Below, piece by piece: positions 10,061 to 22,999 of a stretch of DNA of 64,000 bases (within the stretch, counting starts at the first letter, position 1; each line of letters starts with the position of its first letter). The stretch comes from Vandiemenella viatica (lineage: Eukaryota; Arthropoda; Insecta; Orthoptera; Morabidae). The translations under genes were made by a program, and so were the position numbers. Where the stretch lies: positions 48,772,610-48,836,609 of the forward strand of contig CM061920.1 in the NCBI GenBank assembly GCA_031002005.1, given 5' to 3'. The notes under the pieces are model-generated. The model ran no database searches. It was given only the letters and a program-made list of their open reading frames with translations, and was not told the DNA's origin.

Positions 10061-11037
10061 ATAAATAGATGACTGTAAATTGCAACTGGACTATGTTCTT
10101 CATCCCAATTAAGTTAAATTAAACACGTATTTTAATGACACCTTTGACGTGGATTGTTAGATGATGGCATACACTTTCTTGATGAAACACAGTTGCTATT
10201 CGTTATTCGCCTGAAACCACTTTGGTTATTAATTGAGTCAAACTTAAAGCTAGGTTCCCCCAATACAAAGTTAAATGTCCTTTGGATTTTCACTCACATT
10301 AGTGCTTCTGTTTTGTGCAGAATCATATTGTTGGTGCTAGTTACATGCCAGAATTAAATGTAGGGGGGTATAAATGATTCTTCTCTTATTTGCTCTGATC
10401 CTGAATTATTGTCACTTAAACACGTACTAAAACTTATTTAATCACACATTTTACTATATAATACTCAGTAATAACTTTTCTGACCTGCAAGGTGATAAGG
10501 TTTAATGATCAATTTATGACTGATATAAACGATATATTAAATCAATGTAGCTGTGTCACCAATAGTTCTCAGCCAATCAGAATGCTTCAGATACTTTCAC
10601 AATAGATTGATATCAGTTGGATAAACCAAGCTGTTTTCAAACTAATTATAAAAAAGCTGCATTTCACAAAAGACAATAAATTTAGATTTGTGATGCCACT
10701 AACAAATAAATAAAATTTTGTTGCCTGGCACGCTTGACATTTGAACATATTAAATAAAGAAGAAATTAACAACTGCAAAGAGAGTAGTAAAAGTTTCCAA
10801 ATTAGGAGCTATTGTAAGGTTTAGTTCATGGAAGGACAACAACAGTAGTGTAGTGTAGAGAATGTAGAAAAAGTTCACAGATAAACAGGAAACGGGGGGG
10901 GGGGGGATAATTATTTCGGAATAAAATATTGCAGTATACAAGCACTGTTAAAGGAAAGAGATTGAGCATAGACGGCATGGAGAGAAATCCTGGAACAGAA
11001 TAAGGAGATAGGTTTGAGGAAGGGGAGGTAGGTCCAG
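10061..11037. other. No recognised gene; poly-G tract at 10892-10908
   Basis: AT-rich DNA without visible coding potential or terminal repeats. The right end (from about 10920) probably belongs to the 5' part of the PLE that follows. Confidence 0.35.
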
Positions 11038-12690
11038 TTGGGACAGAGGTTTGAACTGCTGCAGGCTGAACTCAGTCTAATCACATCAATTGTCACTCTC
11101 TTCTTTGGTAGCAAAGTGATAGATAGCATTATCAGAGAGTGTGGCAGAATATCTCTCCTTCTGAACTCCATTCCCCACCAACTCAGTTCCATTGATACTC
11201 AAGCTATAAGAGAACTATACAAGAAGAGTAATATTATCTTTCCAGCTGACAAATGCGCAAGCATCGTTGTCATGGACCACAGTGAATATGAGACTAAGGC
11301 TTCGAGATAGCTTTCCAATACCACCTTGTACTGTCCACACCCGACAGATCAAACTACTTCAATTTGTCTGGATAAGTGTATTGACCTCCAGGATTCCGTA
11401 CAAAACTGCTCACAACAATCCATGGCCCTTCTTACTCCTCATTATCCACATTAATCCCACATGTATCTTCATCAAATTTCCACAAGACTGGCAAGTCTGG
11501 TCAGTTAGGGCATGTGGCTCACCCGCTGAATGGATTTCAACTCTTGTGCAGAACCTCCTTTTATTCATAAAAGATACCCATACTTCCTTGAATGTCTGTC
11601 CACAGTCCCTCTCGTCTACTGCCAGAATCTTTCCTTGTCTCCATTGATGTCATTTCTGTGTTTACCAACAACATCCACTGCCAGTGCCTGGAAATGCAAC
11701 CTCCATACATACTCTTCAGTACACCTTTCTCATTTTCTTGGCTCACCTCATTCTCTCGAGGGAAAAAATTCTGGTCCTATAAGTTTTAAGTTTACATTGC
11801 TATGGGTACCCGCATTGCCACATCCTATGCTAGCCTGTTCCTGAACCGTGTGAATAAATAATTTCCGAACAAAATCTACTATTTCACTCAAAATTCATCT
11901 GTGCTTTACATACATTGATAACATATTTTTGATCTAGACGAATATCACTTCTTAGACTTCCTCAGTTCTCTAAACAATAGCCACTCAATCAACTTCACCT
12001 GAGGTTATTCATGCACACATGCCACCTATTTTGTTATTGACATTTTGTTACCGAAGCTTGGCCTACATACCTTTGTTTACATCAAATCTACAGGAACATC
12101 TTCCTTTTTACAGCTTTCAGCCCTGCCATACCATACTTTTCCATCCTTCTGACAATATGTGGCAGACGCTCCTGTTCTGATGATAAATCACCCTCCAGAT
12201 ACTCCCAAACCTATTAAAAGCTCTAATTTTCTGCTGCTTCCCCTCTAAACTTGTACAGAAACAAATTTCTTGTCTCACAACCTATCTTTCACATAACTAC
12301 TTCAATCCTGCAAATCCTTTAAAAACTAACTGTAGCCTCTTAATCCTTCATCATGGGCATGAATTTCTACATTCCTTCTCCAGAAAACCCTGCCCACTTC
12401 CCTCTGCACAAATGTCAACAGACCACTCAAACTGCCACAAAGATTCTTTCCATGCTGTAAAACATGCATTTGGCTACCATCACCTGCTCCAGTCTGACCA
12501 CAGGGCAAACTTTTCCTATCAGTGAACGTGCCAAATGCACTACAGTACACCTTATACATCAACTCGGCAGTTCTTCTACTGGCCTCATGACTAAAATATG
12601 TAGGCAATCTTGTCTACTCAGAGGCAACTCAGTTCCCACAATCTGAAAAACTTAAACAACTTTTTTTACATTAAAGCCTATCAGTATCTT
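11038..12690 (+). pseudogene. Penelope-like element B, degenerate
   Basis: Successive frames show PLE landmarks. IIFPADKCASIVVMDHSEYE (about 11240) corresponds to the IIVLPADKGNxxVVL block. IKDTxxFLE (about 11565) is next. FLVSIDVISVFTN (about 11636) is RT motif A. FLDFLSSLN (about 11950) follows. GQTFPISERAKCTTVHLIHQ (about 12490) is the entry to the GIY-YIG region. Many frameshifts and stops break it. The C-terminal block aligns with the better-preserved copy at 14800-15134, so both belong to one subfamily, distinct from the PLEs at 23 kb and 60 kb. Confidence 0.75.
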
Positions 12691-12929
12691 TCCTGAAACT
12701 ACATCTCCCACTGCATTCTGCAATCAACAAATACATCCATAATACCGTTAACCTCAGATAAAGCCCTTCCAGTAGGTGTATTACCCAATACATTTATTGA
12801 CTTACATATAATTTATATTTTATATTCTGTTCATATGTATATTATCTTATGTTCATTACTTTTCCTATGTTCCCCCACTTCTAGTGATATTCTCTTTCTA
12901 TGTAAATAAAAATCAATTACCACATGTTT

Positions 12930-13215
12930 GAAAGATCATCACTTGAGAACGGCTTGACCGATTTGGCTGATTTTTTTTTTTTTTTCGTAATTGTCGGGAC
13001 AAGGTTTGTACGAAAAGAAATTTTTGGAAAATACACTGGAAAATCAGAAATTTGAATGGTTGAAAATCTCAATTGCCACTTGAATGAAAGATCATCACTT
13101 GAGAACAGCTCAACCGATTTGGCTAATTTTTTTGTTGTGTTCGTAATTGTCAGGAAGAGGTTTGTATGAAAGAAATATTTTGGAAAATCCCCGGAATAGT
13201 CAGAAATTTTGATGT
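12930..13215 (+). repeat. Two direct repeats of about 130 bp upstream of the Helitron frame
   Basis: The block GATCATCACTTGAGAACGGC plus TTGACCGATTTGGCT and a T-rich run starts at about 12936. It is repeated with about 85% identity from about 13085. Such GAACGGCT-GACCGATTTGGCT repeats are common in the 5' part of insect Helitrons. Confidence 0.6.
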
Positions 13216-13574
13216 TATTTTTATATGGAAATGTTAATTAAAATATGTGATGCTCAGTTTGACAGTTCTCCTGTCACATGTTTTCATAACTACAATAAAT
13301 TCTGCATTGAATATTGATGCAATATTGTGAACTGCTCAACCGATTTTTGCGAAAAAGAATTGAATTCTTATCAACAAAAATTTCCACATTGAATATTGAT
13401 AATTTGCTAAAAGGATTGAATTTAAAGCGATATTTCGGTGTTTTATCAGTAATGATCATATCTTTGGTACATTAAAAACCGTAAATTTCATCAATTTAGT
13501 GTGTTGTCAGTTCGTAGTAATTTGGTGTGTTGCAAGTATTCAGCTTCAGTTCTTGGTTTATTTCTTTGGAAAAA

Positions 13575-14410
13575 TGCCACCATTGAAGCGACGAAATATC
13601 GATCGGCATACGCGCAACGCCAGACAAGTAAAAGATTGTCGAGTTAATGAGACTGACAAAGAGCGTAGACAGTGTTTGGAGGCAAATCACATAAGAATTT
13701 CTCAAGTGCAATCCATTATGACTCCGGAAGAATGGATACAGTCGAGTTTGATTCAGTCAGTTGGAGCTTACACACAAAATAGTTTTAAACGTTGATAAAA
13801 TATACAGTTAAACGTGACAATTCAAAATTAGTGTTTGATGTTCAGATACGATCCAATAGTCGATTATGCAGTGGATGGATCAGTCGACTTCAGAACAATG
13901 AGCTCTGTTTTTCCACATTGCAATGCTCTTGAGGTTTTGACATGAACCGGCAGGATTATGTTGTGTGAGCGGAAAGTCAAATTACCACAATTTACACTGC
14001 CAACAGAGTAACTGGCATTATTACTTTCTGTCCAAGCATTAAACTAAAGTACAACAGTTCATCCCAAAAGACATCATATGGGGCGTATATTATCGAAGAA
14101 CGAGGTTTTAACCCAAATGTTTATGTAAATTCTTACTGCAACACATGTCACATACACAAATACGTCACAGAAACAAACATCAACATTTCACCGAGACTCA
14201 TGAATCAAAAATTAGTCTTCAATTTTACAGATGCAATGACAAATTCGCAATCACCAGTGAATGCTGATCACAAATTTCTTCAGATTTTTTTCTTTGGAAA
14301 TTCTGTTGATGAAATCAATCAGCATTGTGCCATCAGTCGTGCGGTAAAATGAGAGATTACTATGCAACTGCAAAAACTCTTACATGAACACAATCAAAAC
14401 ATACTTGATT
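13575..14410 (+). pseudogene. Helitron replicase/helicase N-terminal region remnant
   Basis: An ATG at 13575 opens MPPLKRRNIDRHTRNARQVK, the basic start typical of insect Helitron proteins. After frame breaks come LCERKVKLPQFTLP (about 13955) and RRTRF-like sequence. HKFLQIFFFGNSVDEINQHC (about 14268) and LQKLLHEHNQNILDFI (about 14370) follow. These match the Helitron-like N-terminal domain in order. The Rep HUH motif and the Pif1-type helicase are missing. No TC start or CTRR hairpin end could be assigned. Confidence 0.8.
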
Positions 14411-14639
14411 TTATTAGTATTATTATTTATTTATTTATTTTTATTTTATTTTTATTTTTGCTAAGCACACTTCATTTTCTTTATTAGTAAATTGCATCTG
14501 TGTGAAGCCTGGCCAGGTCACTAGTAAATATTAATTATTGTCTCAGTATTTTCTCACCCCTCTCCATTGTCACCCTGCCTTGTTATCATGGTCTGCCATT
14601 CACATAGCAGCTGGCGGTGTGATTACATCTAAGATTCTC

Positions 14640-15180
14640 ACTATATGTCTGTACTCTCCTACCCAAAATTCTACCCAATGTCGCCATTGCATGTTTTAGC
14701 AGACCACCCAATCTTAGAACATCTTAGTCCACAAATACCCTCCGTCAGACTCTCCATAAGCACCATATGGATCTTATCCATGCAATAGATCCCGCTGTAA
14801 AACCTGCAGCTTGCTTCCACCCACCACTACATATACCAATCCCACCACAGGGGAAACCTTCCCCATTATTGGACATGCCACCTGTTCAACAACTCATCTT
14901 ATATATCAACTAACTTGTCGCTATTGCACTAGTTCTTACATAGGCCTCACCACACAGCAACTCTCTGTTAGAAAGAATGGCCACAGACAAACAGTCCACA
15001 CCCACAACATGTACCTTCCAATACCAGAACATGCCAATAGCCATGATTCCAACAACCTCGACTGTTTTACTGTGACAGCAGTCAGAGTTTACCCTGACAG
15101 CACCACTGCAACAGAACTCTGGAGAGGAAACTAGCGTACCAGAATATCCTGGATACGAAACACCCACCTGGACTTAACCA
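14640..15180 (+). pseudogene. PLE-B C-terminal GIY-YIG endonuclease domain
   Basis: The frame 14811-15134 reads GETFPIIGHATCSTTHLIYQ, then LTCRYCTSSYIGLTTQQLSV, NGHRQTVHTHN, and DCFTVTAVRVYPDSTTATE. This is a GIY-YIG nuclease in its PLE form: Y-Q-L-T-C-x-x-C...Y-I-G, then an Arg/Asn-rich helix. RT sequence upstream is lost. The family relation to the copy at 11.0-12.7 kb is clear from GETFPI/GQTFPI and the following Cys pair. Terminal-repeat sequence follows at 15400. Confidence 0.82.
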
Positions 15181-15399
15181 CCGTTAAAACCCACTTAACC
15201 CATCTTTTTTCCGCATTTATGCCGTACCCTTACTACATATGTTCATTTTACCATCACCTGCAATATATTATCTCAGACATTGTATGCCAATATATTGATA
15301 GTCTACTCCTTAGCCATTCCCCCACCCTCCCCTACTACTCGATTAGTCACTAGGTAACGTTCGTTGTGTACACACGTACCGAGCCTAATGGCCCGTTTT

Positions 15400-15560
15400 T
15401 CTACTAGTGAACATGGCAAATACCGAAATATTGTATAGTTGTTTGTCAGCACAAGTGTTCCCTCTCATCACAGCCATCAACTTTGGTATGTGGTGGGTTA
15501 ATTTCCTTTCTTTTCTTACTCAAAATATTATTGCAGATGTTTTAAAGATATGTGATCATG
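15400..15560 (+). repeat. PLE-B terminal repeat with predicted short intron
   Basis: CCGAAATATTGTATAGTTGT (about 15422) is followed by CATCAACTTTGGTATGTGGTGG (donor at about 15486) and TATTATTGCAG (acceptor at about 15533). It lies downstream of the GIY-YIG domain of the same element, which identifies this repeat family. Confidence 0.65.
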
Positions 15561-15714
15561 CCTTTGTAGCATATGTTGAAATTTATTTATATTGATTCAG
15601 GAGATCTGTTGCATAACACCTGACTTGAAAAGTGACATAATAGTTTTGGTTCATGAATTGGCAATGTGTATTTAGGAGAGATTATTCATGCAAATTTGGT
15701 AGTCACTATGTGAT

Positions 15715-16480
15715 CCATGGAATAGTGGTGAAAAGATTAAATCCATTGAGGTAAATAAAAATGTGATTTAGCAGGAGGATAATTCTTAAGATATAGGAAG
15801 CAAAGAATTGCAACAGTGAATGCAGCATCAAAAGAGTGGTACCACAGATTATTTTATTGGGTCCATGCTTTTCATTTATGCTTATTTTGTAAGGGTTTAG
15901 TTAGAAGTTGTGCTGTGTAATAAAATCACATTGAGAAAGGTTTGTAGGGTGATTTTGACTGAATATCTTGTTTGGTTGGTTAGTCAATTGAAGATAAGTG
16001 CCAAAAAGAAGCAATTGTTAGCTGCACAGATGGAAAAATTATTGTTCTGTGTTGGGGTATTTAATTTGATTATAAGCTCAGTTCAATAGGACACGTTGGG
16101 GGTTTGATGTGTATAGCTTCCAAAGTCCTGTATCTGCTATAAGGGGTATTGATGGACCAGAAAAATAAGAGAAATGATGTATGCAACCTTGGCCAAGCTC
16201 TTGCTTTATTAAGTTAAACAATATGGAATATTTACTTATATTTATCTGCAGTAAAAACAATAACTGATATGATAAAGGGTCTTTTTTTTGCAGTTGTAGG
16301 AAGACTGATGAAAGGGTAATGAAGCATGGATAAACATTGGGCAAAGAAACTATGAGTACCACTAGTATGTGGAAGGAGGGAGACTATTTGGGATATAAAT
16401 TAGCAGTTAGAAAGTTTTCACATATTCCTGAAGTAGTCAGAGGCTGATGTAGTTATCAAAGGAATGCTGAGCACTATATA
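15715..16480 (+). pseudogene. Possible LINE-X fragment, highly decayed
   Basis: RKQRIATVN-like sequence (about 15795) and GYKLAVRKFSHIPE (about 16392) resemble the FLKARK and HKLPLDFxHxGVGKFP blocks of LINE-X. No stretch is long enough to be sure. Confidence 0.4.
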
Positions 16481-17439
16481 GCAAATGATGAATTTATATT
16501 GAAAATGTCCATATGTTATCAGTAGACGTGTACAGAAACTGCTACTTTGGTATTATCTTAATCACAGTTAATTATGATTTTGTTTCTTACTGAAATGATG
16601 TGTCAAAAGATCTGAAGAATCGTTGTTTAAGTTTGCTACTTAATACTATTCATGTACAGTTGTGACTTTTGAAATTAATTATGTTGCTGTGAGAACAAAG
16701 ACTTTCACGGCGTATCGATGGTATGAAGTCTTCACAGTTTCTCTGCCATATACAGCAGAGACTTCAGATTATGTTGTTGTCAGAACTATTGTTGCTCTGC
16801 ACTAGAATTGTGACATATTTCTTTTTGTTTCATTGCAGAATTGCCCACATGGACGTCCTACAATGCGACATTTAGTCAATTTCAGCATTTTCTTTAACAA
16901 CCGGATACCAGATAATATGATAAAAGTAGTTGGCACATCGTAACGTCTTCACAATTTTTTATATTACAGAAATAACATAATGCTTTTTCTTTTTCATATG
17001 TTTTGTGATAGATAAATAGGATTGAAAAAGTAACTGCATGTGCAGTTTTGTATTATTATTTGAAGATCTATTTTTTTAATTTATATGTTTACAGTTGTAT
17101 AATTTAAATCATTTGTGGCACAACTTTTTTTTCTCTTCATCCTTGTATCAGTATTTTTGTATTATTTTTATTTTATTTTTTACATAAAAGAAGTTTATCA
17201 CTTGATAATTTATTTGGATTCTTGTAATTTTGACACTATTTTTCCATTTTGTACCCTTTTACCAAACTACCACAATTACAATGTTTAATGTGTGAAACCT
17301 TGTATATAATGTAATTTTCTCTTTGGCCATTGTGTTATCCCAGAAACTAATGTTTTGTTGAGTTGTTCTCCTTTGTATGTGAATGACCTGACTGATTTTA
17401 CAACTATAAACATTGGTTCATTTCCTCTCTGTTTCTCTT
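16481..17439. other. Nothing recognised
   Basis: AT-rich sequence with many short T runs. No frame or repeat could be tied to a known family. Confidence 0.35.
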
Positions 17440-18610
17440 GATTCATTGAGAGTACAAGACTAAGCCAAAGATTTTTCAAACTTTCATCAACTTCTACAAA
17501 AGAGGAGAGATTCCAACTGATTTTATTAAAAGTATCTTCACACTTCCAAAGAACCCGACAGATGTGAGAATTATCACACCAGAAGTCTACATCATATGCT
17601 TCAAAATTGCTGATCAGGATAGTGTACAAAAAAAATTATAGTTGAAAAGATGGTAGGTGAAGATCAGTTTGAGTTTAGAAAAATCAGTGGTACAAGAAAA
17701 GTAATTCTGGCTTTAAGATTAATACTTGAAGGGCAGATCAAGAAAAACAAAGATACTTTTATGGCTTTTGTTGATTTAGAAAAAGCCTTTCATAGTGTTA
17801 AGTGGGACAAGATGTTCTAAATTTTAAAATTTAAATATAAAATATTAATATAAATTGTAAAATATTGAGATAGAAGAATACTTTATAATCTATATAAAAA
17901 TCAAGGGGATATAATAAAATTAGATTATCATGAGATACATGCATCAGTTAAAAAGAATGTGAGACAAGGTTGTAATCTATCTCCATTAATATTCAATTTG
18001 GTTGAGGAAACAATAAAGGAAGTAAAAGAAAAATTTGAATGTGGGATAAGTGTTCAAAGAGAAAAAAATCAGTGTGCTCCGATTTGCTGATAACGTTGTC
18101 TTCATAGCAAAACAGATTGAGAATATTGAGAAGTTACTAAATGTCTTGAATAAAATACTGAACTAAGGTTTAGGACTAAATATAAACCAAAGAAAGATAT
18201 AGGTAGTAAAAATGATAGCAGCAATAGTGGATTAAATTTTTTTTAAAGTAGAATCAGATGTGATAGGAGAAGTAAATGAATATTGTTACTTAGGAAGGAA
18301 AATTACGACTGATGGCCGAAGCAGGAATGATGTTGAAACCAAAATAGCACTAGCGAAAAGAGAATTCATAAAAAAGGGTAATCCTTTAGTTTCAAATATT
18401 TATCTAATGCTCAGAAAGAACTTTTTAAACCATAAGTGTGGAGAACACTACATTATGGAAGCAAAGCATAGACTTTAGGAATGCCAGAAAAAAGGAAAAT
18501 TAGAGCATTTTAAATGTGGTGTTTGTAAGCACCTTAGAATTTTGGGAAATTCTAGTTTCTTAGCTTCAAGTATAGGGAGGAAGGAAGCTATCATTTAAGC
18601 GTATAGTTTT
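17440..18610 (+). pseudogene. LINE-Y reverse transcriptase remnant
   Basis: Fragments in order: FYKRGEIPTDF and IFTLPKNPTDV (about 17490), ALRLILEGQ-like (about 17710) and AFVDLEKAFHSV (about 17765, RT motif A). VRQGCNLSPLIFNL (about 17955, motif B) and LRFADNVVFIAK (about 18080, motif C with ADN for ADD) follow. Then comes CYLGRKITTDGRSRNDVETK with IALAKREFIKK (about 18285). This YLG-ITxDGR...DVExRIxLAKxxF signature marks a LINE family different from LINE-X. It is disrupted by many stops. Confidence 0.78.
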
Positions 18611-19639
18611 CATTGCAAACACAGGTAATGGGAGGAACGCTTTATGTAGAAGCTGATACCACAATCTAACTTATTAAATAAACCATTTTAAAAGCAGTAA
18701 AGACACATAACATTTAATAAAAGCACTAAACCAACTTTTTATAAGAGTAAAGAAACTTTTAAATCAACCTGGAATAGGATAATCCATTTTTGTTCTAATT
18801 TTTGGTATATGAGCATTTCACTATTTCTGAACACTTTTAAGTGAAATAAAGTAATTTTTAAATAATAATAATTCAAAAGAAAGTTAAATTCACCAAAATT
18901 GCGCAGTTTCTGACCGTGTAAATAACTTAAATCAATTATTAAACACTTCGATAAATGCACTTCACTTTTAACATTTTTTATTACATATTCCTAGTAATTT
19001 ATTGGTCTAAAAAGTAGATTCCATGAAAGAACTAAAAATCTAATTTAACCAATCCAAATTCCATGCAGTAAAACAGATTTTATAGACATTTTAAAGATTA
19101 TTTTGTCACTGAACACACATGGGTCAATTAAGAATTATTTGTAACTAAACCCAACCACTTTCACAGATAAAATAACTATTAAAACATGTAATTAAATCCA
19201 AAGAAAACTCTGATAATTTTACTTTTCTGATATAAACAATACTTTAAGAATTATTAGTGTTTACTAAACTGAATAGAGGCCGATTTTTGTTATATCCATA
19301 AATTAGTTATCTCGCTACCGATTTTTATAAAATTTACACCATTAAACTCGGGAATTTTTGTAGAAAATTTTGGCACTAATTTCATTTAGATTAATTGTAA
19401 TTCAGTAGGTGACCTTAAAAAGTACGTAAATTTTCTAGAATTGGGGAAATACGCACTTGCTAAAAGACTTGATATCACTACGCAAATTAAACCAAAATTA
19501 AAACTAATCATTCAAAATTTCTCACTAAACATCCTTTGGGCATCTTGCAGATAAGTCTATACACTGTCAAAGTTTAAACATTTTTTTTTATAATCTAGAT
19601 CGTTTAGTGAAATATACACACTTTTTGTTAGGCGGCAGC
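18611..19639. other. AT-rich region, possibly the upstream part of an LTR
   Basis: No coding signal. It precedes the TATA-containing block at 19640-19800 and could be its U3 region. No TG...CA borders could be placed. Confidence 0.25.
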
Positions 19640-20080
19640 AGAAAGGTGTTGTACAGTTGCTTACGTCATTGGTTTGGGAGGTTTCTATAAAAGGTCGTGC
19701 CGCAACCTCACGGTGTCTTTACTCCGGGAGCGCTATATGAGGTAATTCGCGCTAGTTTGTTTTGGAGCGGGAAGGCGGCGGTTGGAAACTTACACTCAAT
19801 GTCGGCCATGTTGGGTGTCGTCGTAATAGGCGGCTAATGTAATGACTACTAAGAACTTTTAAATTTTCTAAAGGGGTCGTTCGGTAAGATTTCTCTCCAC
19901 AACCTACAATTTTCTGGAAACGAGTGTTCGATCGCCTACTCAACTGTTGTATGCAATATTTCGTGAATGTGACTTAAAATAAATTTAAAATTTTGTCCAA
20001 GTGAACTTTTTTGTGATTTCATAGTAAACTGTTTTAACCTTTTCTAAGTTTGTGGTTTGAACAAATTTGGTGGCACACAT
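19640..20080 (+). promoter_or_regulatory. TATA-box promoter block, perhaps a solo LTR with primer-binding-like end
   Basis: TTTCTATAAAAGGTCGTGCC (TATA at 19686) is followed by GC-richer DNA. About 380 bp later comes AACAAATTTGGTGGCACACA (about 20059), which resembles the LTR/primer-binding junction of some Gypsy elements. No gag or pol sequence follows and no second LTR was seen. Confidence 0.3.
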
Positions 20081-20269
20081 TAAGCATTTTAGTTGAGTAT
20101 CCAGGCAGGCACATGGTCAAGTTAAAATTATTTCGTCCAAATTCCACAGAACTTTTAATTCGAGTGAACTGCTAGTTAAGGTACTAAGCCGATACTACAA
20201 CCCCGGTATCAGCTTTTGTGTCTTACATATTATAGAAGGATTCTGAAAGTTAAATGTACAATAAAGTGT

Positions 20270-20545
20270 GAAAGGAATGTGTTGGTAATGGTGAGTGAGA
20301 AAAGAAACTTGTGGAAGAGTCTTAGAGAAAGAAGAGTCAGGGGGTGGGTCACATTTGAGACATGTGGGATTGGTTAATTTGTTAGTGGAGTTAACATGAA
20401 AGAACTGTAGAGTTAGACAAAGATTAGAATATATGAAGCAGATAATTGAAGATGTCAGTTGTAAGAAATATGTTGAGATGAAGGTAGGAAGGAATGGAGG
20501 ATTGCATCAAACCAGTGTAGAGACTGCTGGTGACAGAAAAAAAAA
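20270..20545 (+). pseudogene. LINE-Y C-terminal fragment
   Basis: VGHILRHVGLVNLL (about 20345), RLEYMKQIIEDVSCKKYVEM (about 20425) and GLHQTSVETAGDRKKK match the C-terminal GHxxRHEG...YxKQIxEDVGCxxYxEMK...WR block found at the end of many LINE ORF2 proteins of this type. This suggests a LINE-Y end separated from its RT. Confidence 0.65.
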
Positions 20546-20889
20546 GAGTTTAGTATAATGAGCTTAAAACTAACAAAATTGTGGCATCTACTTTACCGTT
20601 ATTTTTATTATTAATTCAATAGTGCATACACAATTCGCCTATACTCCTGCTTGTGAAGTTGTCATATAACCATAACCTAGTTTCCCATTCATTACCATTC
20701 CTTTAAATAATTAAATTTGTGTAAAATAAACAAAACATTTGATTTATTGCAATTATTTAATTATTTTGATAAATGTTTGGTATTTTGGTTTGTATATTAT
20801 GTAGAACCGCTTTTAATGAATTTATCAACTTTTATAAGTGCATTGGCTGGATGAGAATGAAATCGAAATAAACAATAACAAACTAAAGA

Positions 20890-21190
20890 TGATGTGGAAC
20901 TCAAATTAGACACTACTGCAAGAGGACGACCACAATGAAGCAGAGAGGAAAAAAAAGACCTGGTTTGGAAAGAAGTTGGAGCAGCTTTGGATAAGATGAA
21001 GAGTGGAAAGGCACCAGGTATTGACAAAATGATTGACGAAAGGGTAAAAGCAGTGTAAGTAGTAGGAAAGCGGTGTTTATATTGTGTGACAAACTGACTC
21101 AGGAGCACTTTGTGAGATGAAAGATTATGCCTGATGAGTGTGCATCGAAATTTCATGAAAGAACACCGTGGGATATTGACAAAGTTATTG
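20890..21190 (+). pseudogene. LINE reverse transcriptase N-terminal fragment
   Basis: MKSGKAPGIDKM (about 20997) is the conserved KMKxGKAPGxD block upstream of RT motif A. CDKLTQEHFVR and KIMPDEC follow (about 21090). Only this short piece is present. Confidence 0.55.
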
Positions 21191-21461
21191 AAAAATGTTC
21201 TGAGAATCCGAGACGATTAATGTTTACATAAACTATAACTGAATTACGATCTTAACTATCTACGTAATAGGTCCTTAGATTAATTGGTTGGATTACTATA
21301 TTAATCAATAGTAAAAATAGTTTCCTCAATGGTTTTAAGTTTTATTCTGTAATAAATCATCAGTTTTCAGTCCCCCACCCTACTTCCTCGAAACCAATAT
21401 GAGGTGCCCCCCCCCCCAGTTCAAATCTTGCCCCCATCTAATTCTGATCCTGGATACGCCC

Positions 21462-21703
21462 ACCAAGCGTGGTGGGTGAACGGTTAATGATCTGGCCTCG
21501 CACTCGGGAGGACGCAGGTTCAAATCCCCGTCCGGGCATCCAGATTTGGGTTTTCCATGGTTTCCCCAAATCACTCCAGGCGAATGCCAGGATGCTTTCT
21601 TCAAAAAGCCATGGCCGAAGTCATTCTTGTTCCTTGCCCCCAATCCCATCCCACCTCTAATTACCTTAGCTGATGATGAGGCTTAAAGCCGTAAGGAAAA
21701 AAA
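21462..21703 (+). mobile_element. SINE-1, tRNA-derived, with target duplication TGGATACGCCC
   Basis: TGGATACGCCC occurs at 21451-21461 and 21704-21714. The element starts ACCAAGCGTGGTGGGTGAAC, has a B-box GGTTCAAATCC (about 21517), the body CCAGATTTGGGTTTTCCATG, then ACTCCAGGCGAATGCCAGG and an A-rich end. It is 242 bp. It lies within sequence resembling the end of a short hAT-type element (GATCCTGGATACGCCC read on this strand). Confidence 0.9.
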
Positions 21704-21724
21704 TGGATACGCCCTTGATATTTG

Positions 21725-22990
21725 TCTTTTGAAGAGGAAAATAAAAAGTATATAAAGGGACAAAATTAGTTATTTATTGCCTTAAACACACACATTTTCG
21801 GGCTTACTGGACTAGCTATTAATTGTTGGTTTCATTTCAGTGTTACGGCTGGAGCCACATTCTACATCTAGTATAACAAAAAAAGAAACACTCATTTATA
21901 AATTTATGGACGCTCTGTTTCTCCTTGCCCACCATCTTGCATTTATTTCATTTCAACATAAGCACTAACATGTCGTTTGGAAATTAATTGAATTGTATAG
22001 TTTACCAAAAATAAATTGTTTCCGCATACTTTACAGTTTCGTTCAGAAATAACGTCGAGCGGACCTGAGTCGGCTGGAGTACAACAATATGAACAGTCCG
22101 CTATTATTGCCTTGACTCCGAACCGATAATTACGCAGATCAAAGGATGCGAGCGAGCAAAAAATCGCTGGCAGATAGGTACTTTTTCTTGCAAGAGGTTG
22201 TGAAACTAGCAGACGAACGTTCAGTTACATGTGTTGTATACTTTATTCGAAATAAAGTATTTTCGCATACTTTATTCGTAGGAAAAAGTAAAAGTAAAAT
22301 ATGATACTTTATAATACAGTATGGTTGCCAACCCTAACCTCACATGCCCTCTATCATACCAAAAATGCGAGAAACGAGGCATTTTAGGTGTCATCCACTA
22401 GAAATTCGGGAAATCTTCACATCTAAGAGTCTAAAGTGACTGAACATATGCCTTTGTGAATATAATTGCTTGGCACACGTCTTTTTTCTTTTTCCTAGGC
22501 TTTTCGCCCAATGTCAAACCGTCAGGGTTACACCAAGAATTTGTGATTTTGATAAATATAGAGCCATACATGTTTAATTTAAATATTAGAACTTTAATAA
22601 TATTTGTAACTAACTAATTTTATTACTATTGAATGTAACGTGCAAATTTCAGAGCAAGATTGATATACGCTTGGTGGTAGGCCGGTAGTAGGGGAGAGCG
22701 GGGGAAATACACGCATGCCGGTAATCACACGCAGGCTGAATTACGCATTTTGAAAGGCGCGGGCTTTGCTCAGTTGGTGCTAAACCCTTCTGGCAGGCGT
22801 AACAGCTACAGTGCCACCCACTTCAGACATTTTCCGATTGCGTTGTGGTGGTAGTAAAGTGAGGTTTATTTTCAATGTGTTTGATGTAACTTTTGTCAGC
22901 TATATTTTCCAAGGTAAGTGCTACCATAAGTTGCTTTAATGCAATTTTTTGCATATCTACTACTAGCCCTAGATGTAACCTTTCATTTAG
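21725..22990. other. No recognised gene
   Basis: Mixed AT-rich sequence. CCAAGGTAAGTGCTACC (about 22908) is a good splice-donor match just upstream of the PLE coding remnant and could belong to its leader. Confidence 0.3.
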
Positions 22991-22999
22991 TTGTAGATC

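Noticed and set aside
12930..13215. CRISPR-like direct repeats
   Set aside because: Only two long diverged units in an animal genome, next to Helitron sequence. They are transposon repeats.
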